NCBI GenBank assembly: GCA_903846015.1 | Contig: CAIMZS010000466.1 | Location: 1-34,685 of the forward strand | Direction of reading: 5' to 3' | Source: an uncultured Anaerolineae bacterium | GTDB taxonomy: Bacteria > Chloroflexota > Anaerolineae > Anaerolineales > Villigracilaceae | DNA: 34,685 nt | Shown: piece after piece, positions 32,491 to 34,685 of the stretch | Layout: every line of letters starts with the position of its first letter | How positions within the stretch are numbered: the first letter of the stretch is position 1 | Made by a program: the position numbers and the translations under genes | Notes under the pieces: generated by a model | The model's input: only the letters and a program-made list of their open reading frames with translations | What the model was told of the DNA's origin: nothing | Database searches by the model: none

Positions 32491-34145
32491 CAACCTCCTT
32501 TTGCGCAGATTTTTTCTTCTTCGATGACATGAACAACTTGTTCTACAAACTTACGCGAAGGCAGAGAACCCTTTTGATACACAGCTTCAATATGACCATT
32601 CAAACGTTTCCGCTCATCCGGAGTAATGTCTTTGGCGCTGACAACCACAATAGGGATGTTTTTAGTGCGAGGATCCAATTTTAATTCTTCAACCAGACCG
32701 AAACCATCTATTCCGGGCATGGTTAAGTCAGTGACAATTAGATCTGGCAGTTTTTGCCGCGCTTGAGATAATCCTTCCCAGCCATCTTTGGCATGGTATA
32801 CCCGATACTTCTTCCGTCCTTCCAGAAGCCGGCGTATAAGTAAAGCATCATCATCATTATCGTCAATCAAAAGAACGGTAGTAACCTTTTCGTCCAAGTT
32901 TTCAAGCGCAGCCCGCAACCCTTCACGGGGAGCAGCAGATTGACCCTCGCTCAGGTGGACATCCACTGCCCACTGGTCACCGAGAACATGTTTTTCGACC
33001 GGGAAAGTGTGTCCGGTACAGTTGACCACTACAATTTCCTCAGATCCGATCGTTTTATTCTTTATCAGTTTTTCCAAACCTGCAAACGCTACTGCAGTCG
33101 CGGGTTCTACCGCCATACCTTCGCTTTTTGCCAGCGATCGCATTGCAGCAAATGCCTCAGCATCTGTCACTGACTCCATTGTGCCGCCAAATTGTTTGGT
33201 CAGGTTGTATAAATAGGTATAAGATTTCCCTGGATCACCAGTGGAAAGGATAATGATACAGGTGTTTGGAATTTCGGGTTCTGCTATATCTTTTCCGGCA
33301 TTGAACGCTTTCACCATGGGAGAACAGCCCTGTGCTTGAATAATGGCAAGCTTGGGGATGTGATTTATTAACCCCATTCTCAATAATTCTTTAAAGCCTT
33401 GATATACCCCAAGTGGACCCAGCCCCCCACTGACGGCTTGAATATACCAATCGGGTGAACGCCAACCTAATTGTTCAACAATTTCATAGGCGATGGTTTT
33501 CATCGATTCTTTGGCAGGGATGGAACTGGCTCCGCGGTCCAACAGCAGTTGGCGGCGTTGAGCAAATTGGGCAGCAATCTGTTTGGTCTGATCGTAATTA
33601 CCGCTGACACGAATAACCTCTGCGCCGAACAGGGCCGCTTCACGTAATTTTTCCTGCGGGACGAGACTGGTCATAAAGACCCAAAGTTTAATCCCGGCTC
33701 TTGCGCAGGCTGCCGCGTATGCAACCGCTGCATTCCCGGTGGAAGCGATTACAGCTTCCTTTACTCCGCCTTCGAGCATGGCCGCTACCCCAACCGCAGC
33801 CTGCCTGTCTTTGAAGGAGCTGGTTGGCCCATAACGTTCATCTTTGATGTAAACAAAATTGTGTCCAAGTGCTGGCGCATAGCGTTGTGATAACCAGAGA
33901 GGCGTTCCGCCAGCAGGGTATAAATCCAGGCTGCCCGGATTCTCCAACGGAAGAATATCCTGGTATCGCCATAAATTCAATGGGCGACCAGGCAAACCCC
34001 GTAAGATTTCGCGCTTGAAGAGATCGAAATCATAATGAGCTTCAAGCCATTGTTCCCCGCAATGTTTACAAGTCGCTGGTACGAAGGGTTCATAAGGCTG
34101 CTGATGTCCGCATAGGACACATTCTAAGAATTTTGGTGCTGCCAT
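32490..34145 (-). CDS. Threonine-synthase-like PLP enzyme fused to a response-regulator receiver domain
   Basis: The 551-residue protein has an N-terminal zinc-ribbon (Cys9, Cys12, Cys26, Cys29) and a fold type II PLP domain (~75-395): PAGGTPLW (77-84), TSSFKDRQA with PLP-binding Lys112, the phosphate loop STGNAAVA (135-142), SGGLGPLG (239-246), STGDPGKS (301-308) and CTGHTFP (376-382). These are the threonine synthase signatures. After a linker (~395-420), residues ~421-545 form a complete receiver domain (Asp428/Asp429, phospho-acceptor Asp473, Ser503, Lys525). Phospho-control of an amino acid enzyme, or its use as a sensor of metabolite, is inferred. The ATG is 1 nt after the kinase stop, in the same operon. 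Other PLP beta-replacement activities are possible. Confidence 0.9.
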   Translation of the reverse strand: MAAPKFLECVLCGHQQPYEPFVPATCKHCGEQWLEAHYDFDLFKREILRGLPGRPLNLWRYQDILPLENPGSLDLYPAGGTPLWLSQRYAPALGHNFVYIKDERYGPTSSFKDRQAAVGVAAMLEGGVKEAVIASTGNAAVAYAAACARAGIKLWVFMTSLVPQEKLREAALFGAEVIRVSGNYDQTKQIAAQFAQRRQLLLDRGASSIPAKESMKTIAYEIVEQLGWRSPDWYIQAVSGGLGPLGVYQGFKELLRMGLINHIPKLAIIQAQGCSPMVKAFNAGKDIAEPEIPNTCIIILSTGDPGKSYTYLYNLTKQFGGTMESVTDAEAFAAMRSLAKSEGMAVEPATAVAFAGLEKLIKNKTIGSEEIVVVNCTGHTFPVEKHVLGDQWAVDVHLSEGQSAAPREGLRAALENLDEKVTTVLLIDDNDDDALLIRRLLEGRKKYRVYHAKDGWEGLSQARQKLPDLIVTDLTMPGIDGFGLVEELKLDPRTKNIPIVVVSAKDITPDERKRLNGHIEAVYQKGSLPSRKFVEQVVHVIEEEKICAKGG

Positions 34146-34146
34146 G

Positions 34147-34685
34147 TCATTTTATCCTTTTCTCAGGAGCCACAGAGATTTCAGCCTCGCGAGGCAATTC
34201 AACATAAAAAGAAGAACCTTCGCCTGGAATGTTTGTGCTTTCTGCCCACATACGGCCGCCATGCATTTCAACCAGACGACGACTAATCGGCAATCCAAGG
34301 CCAGTACCACCAGTTTTACGGGTTGTCGATGTGTCTACTTGCGAGAATTCCTGGAAAATTGTTTCAAGCTGGTCGTTTGGAATGCCAATCCCGGTGTCTT
34401 TTACAGTTATTAAGATTTGGCTATCTCCCAGCGCGTCCACCCGCATTGTTACTTTGCCCTTTTCAGTAAATTTGATAGAGTTGTTTACCAGATTAATCAT
34501 TACCTGGCGCAAGCGGGTAACATCGGCTAGTATTTCGATTTCCGAATCTGAATTAGTTTCGATAAATAAGGCCAGATTTTTCTCACTGGCAAGCGTGGAA
34601 GTGATGCTGGCGACTTCATCCAGAACATCATGTACTTTGAATTTTTCTGGTTCTAATTGAATTTGTGGTTTTGACAAAAATGAGG
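34147..34685 (-). CDS. Histidine kinase, C-terminal part (5' end beyond the window)
   Basis: Only about 179 codons are seen; the frame stays open through the window's right edge, so this is the 3' part of a larger gene. The visible part is the HATPase_c domain: N box INLVNNSIKFTEKG, G1 box DTGIGIP, F-box (IFQEFSQVD) and G2 box GGTGLGLPISRRLVEMHGG, all intact for ATP binding. The segment at the edge (FLSKPQIQLEPEKFKV) is like the link between a HisKA dimer and the ATPase domain. The stop is 1 nt from the start of the PLP-receiver fusion gene, so the two are coupled. Sensor domains are outside the window. Confidence 0.9.
   Translation of the reverse strand, partial: SFLSKPQIQLEPEKFKVHDVLDEVASITSTLASEKNLALFIETNSDSEIEILADVTRLRQVMINLVNNSIKFTEKGKVTMRVDALGDSQILITVKDTGIGIPNDQLETIFQEFSQVDTSTTRKTGGTGLGLPISRRLVEMHGGRMWAESTNIPGEGSSFYVELPREAEISVAPEKRIK

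Noticed and set aside
1..34685. CRISPR arrays, insertion sequences, tRNA or rRNA genes, phage or attachment sites
   Set aside because: No regularly spaced direct repeats, transposase or integrase motifs, or cloverleaf-like sequence was recognised in the gaps; a short tRNA missed by eye cannot be fully excluded.

Overview
The window looks like chromosomal DNA of a Chloroflexota bacterium, most likely class Anaerolineae. This is an inference from gene content and protein style (a cyclase-AAA-TPR giant, bacterial TrmI, many receiver domains, a Tad-type pilus locus with a REC-MinD protein, conserved tiny membrane proteins); no rRNA, tRNA or other phylogenetic marker RNA was found. Genes are dense, often overlap by 1 to 29 nt, and form mostly minus-strand operons.

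Layout. (1) 1-5780, minus: a promoter (5752-5780) drives a REC-HPt phosphotransfer protein, a REC-MinD (TadZ/CpaE-like) protein, a secreted transglycosylase-like protein and a membrane protein with a sortase-like but Cys-less C-terminal domain. This looks like the head of a Tad/Flp pilus operon that continues off the left edge. (2) 5781-6174: divergent intergenic region with a long hairpin and a possible GAF-domain remnant. (3) 6175-10396, plus: a 4-TM protein, selA, an M24 aminopeptidase and tsaD. (4) 10414-18665, minus: uvrC, a lone receiver, a 45-aa membrane protein and prfA, ending at a rho-independent terminator; then a glycosyltransferase::ABC-permease fusion, a second ABC permease, prmC and tsaC. 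(5) 18784-23537, plus: a small membrane protein, a cyclase-AAA-TPR protein, pncC and a nucleosidase-like gene. (6) 23534-30800, minus: trmI/zinc-ribbon/Nudix overlapping operon, an S9 peptidase and a DnaE2-like polymerase. (7) 31213-34685, minus: histidine kinase (cut by the edge), a threonine-synthase-like enzyme fused to a receiver domain, a lone receiver and a ParA ATPase.

How the genes fit together. Much of the core content concerns translation accuracy: TsaC and TsaD make t6A on tRNA, TrmI makes m1A58, SelA makes Sec-tRNA, RF1 (prfA) ends translation and PrmC methylates RF1. The prfA-prmC-tsaC neighbourhood, familiar from other bacteria, is here split by two permease genes. Five receiver domains lie in the window with only one (partial) kinase, pointing to phosphorelays wired to pilus assembly and to a PLP enzyme.

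The most unusual items are the GT-C glycosyltransferase::MalF permease fusion (12732-14873), the threonine synthase::receiver fusion in a kinase-receiver-ParA operon (31213-34685), and the degenerate sortase-like domain in the pilus-type operon (220-1890).
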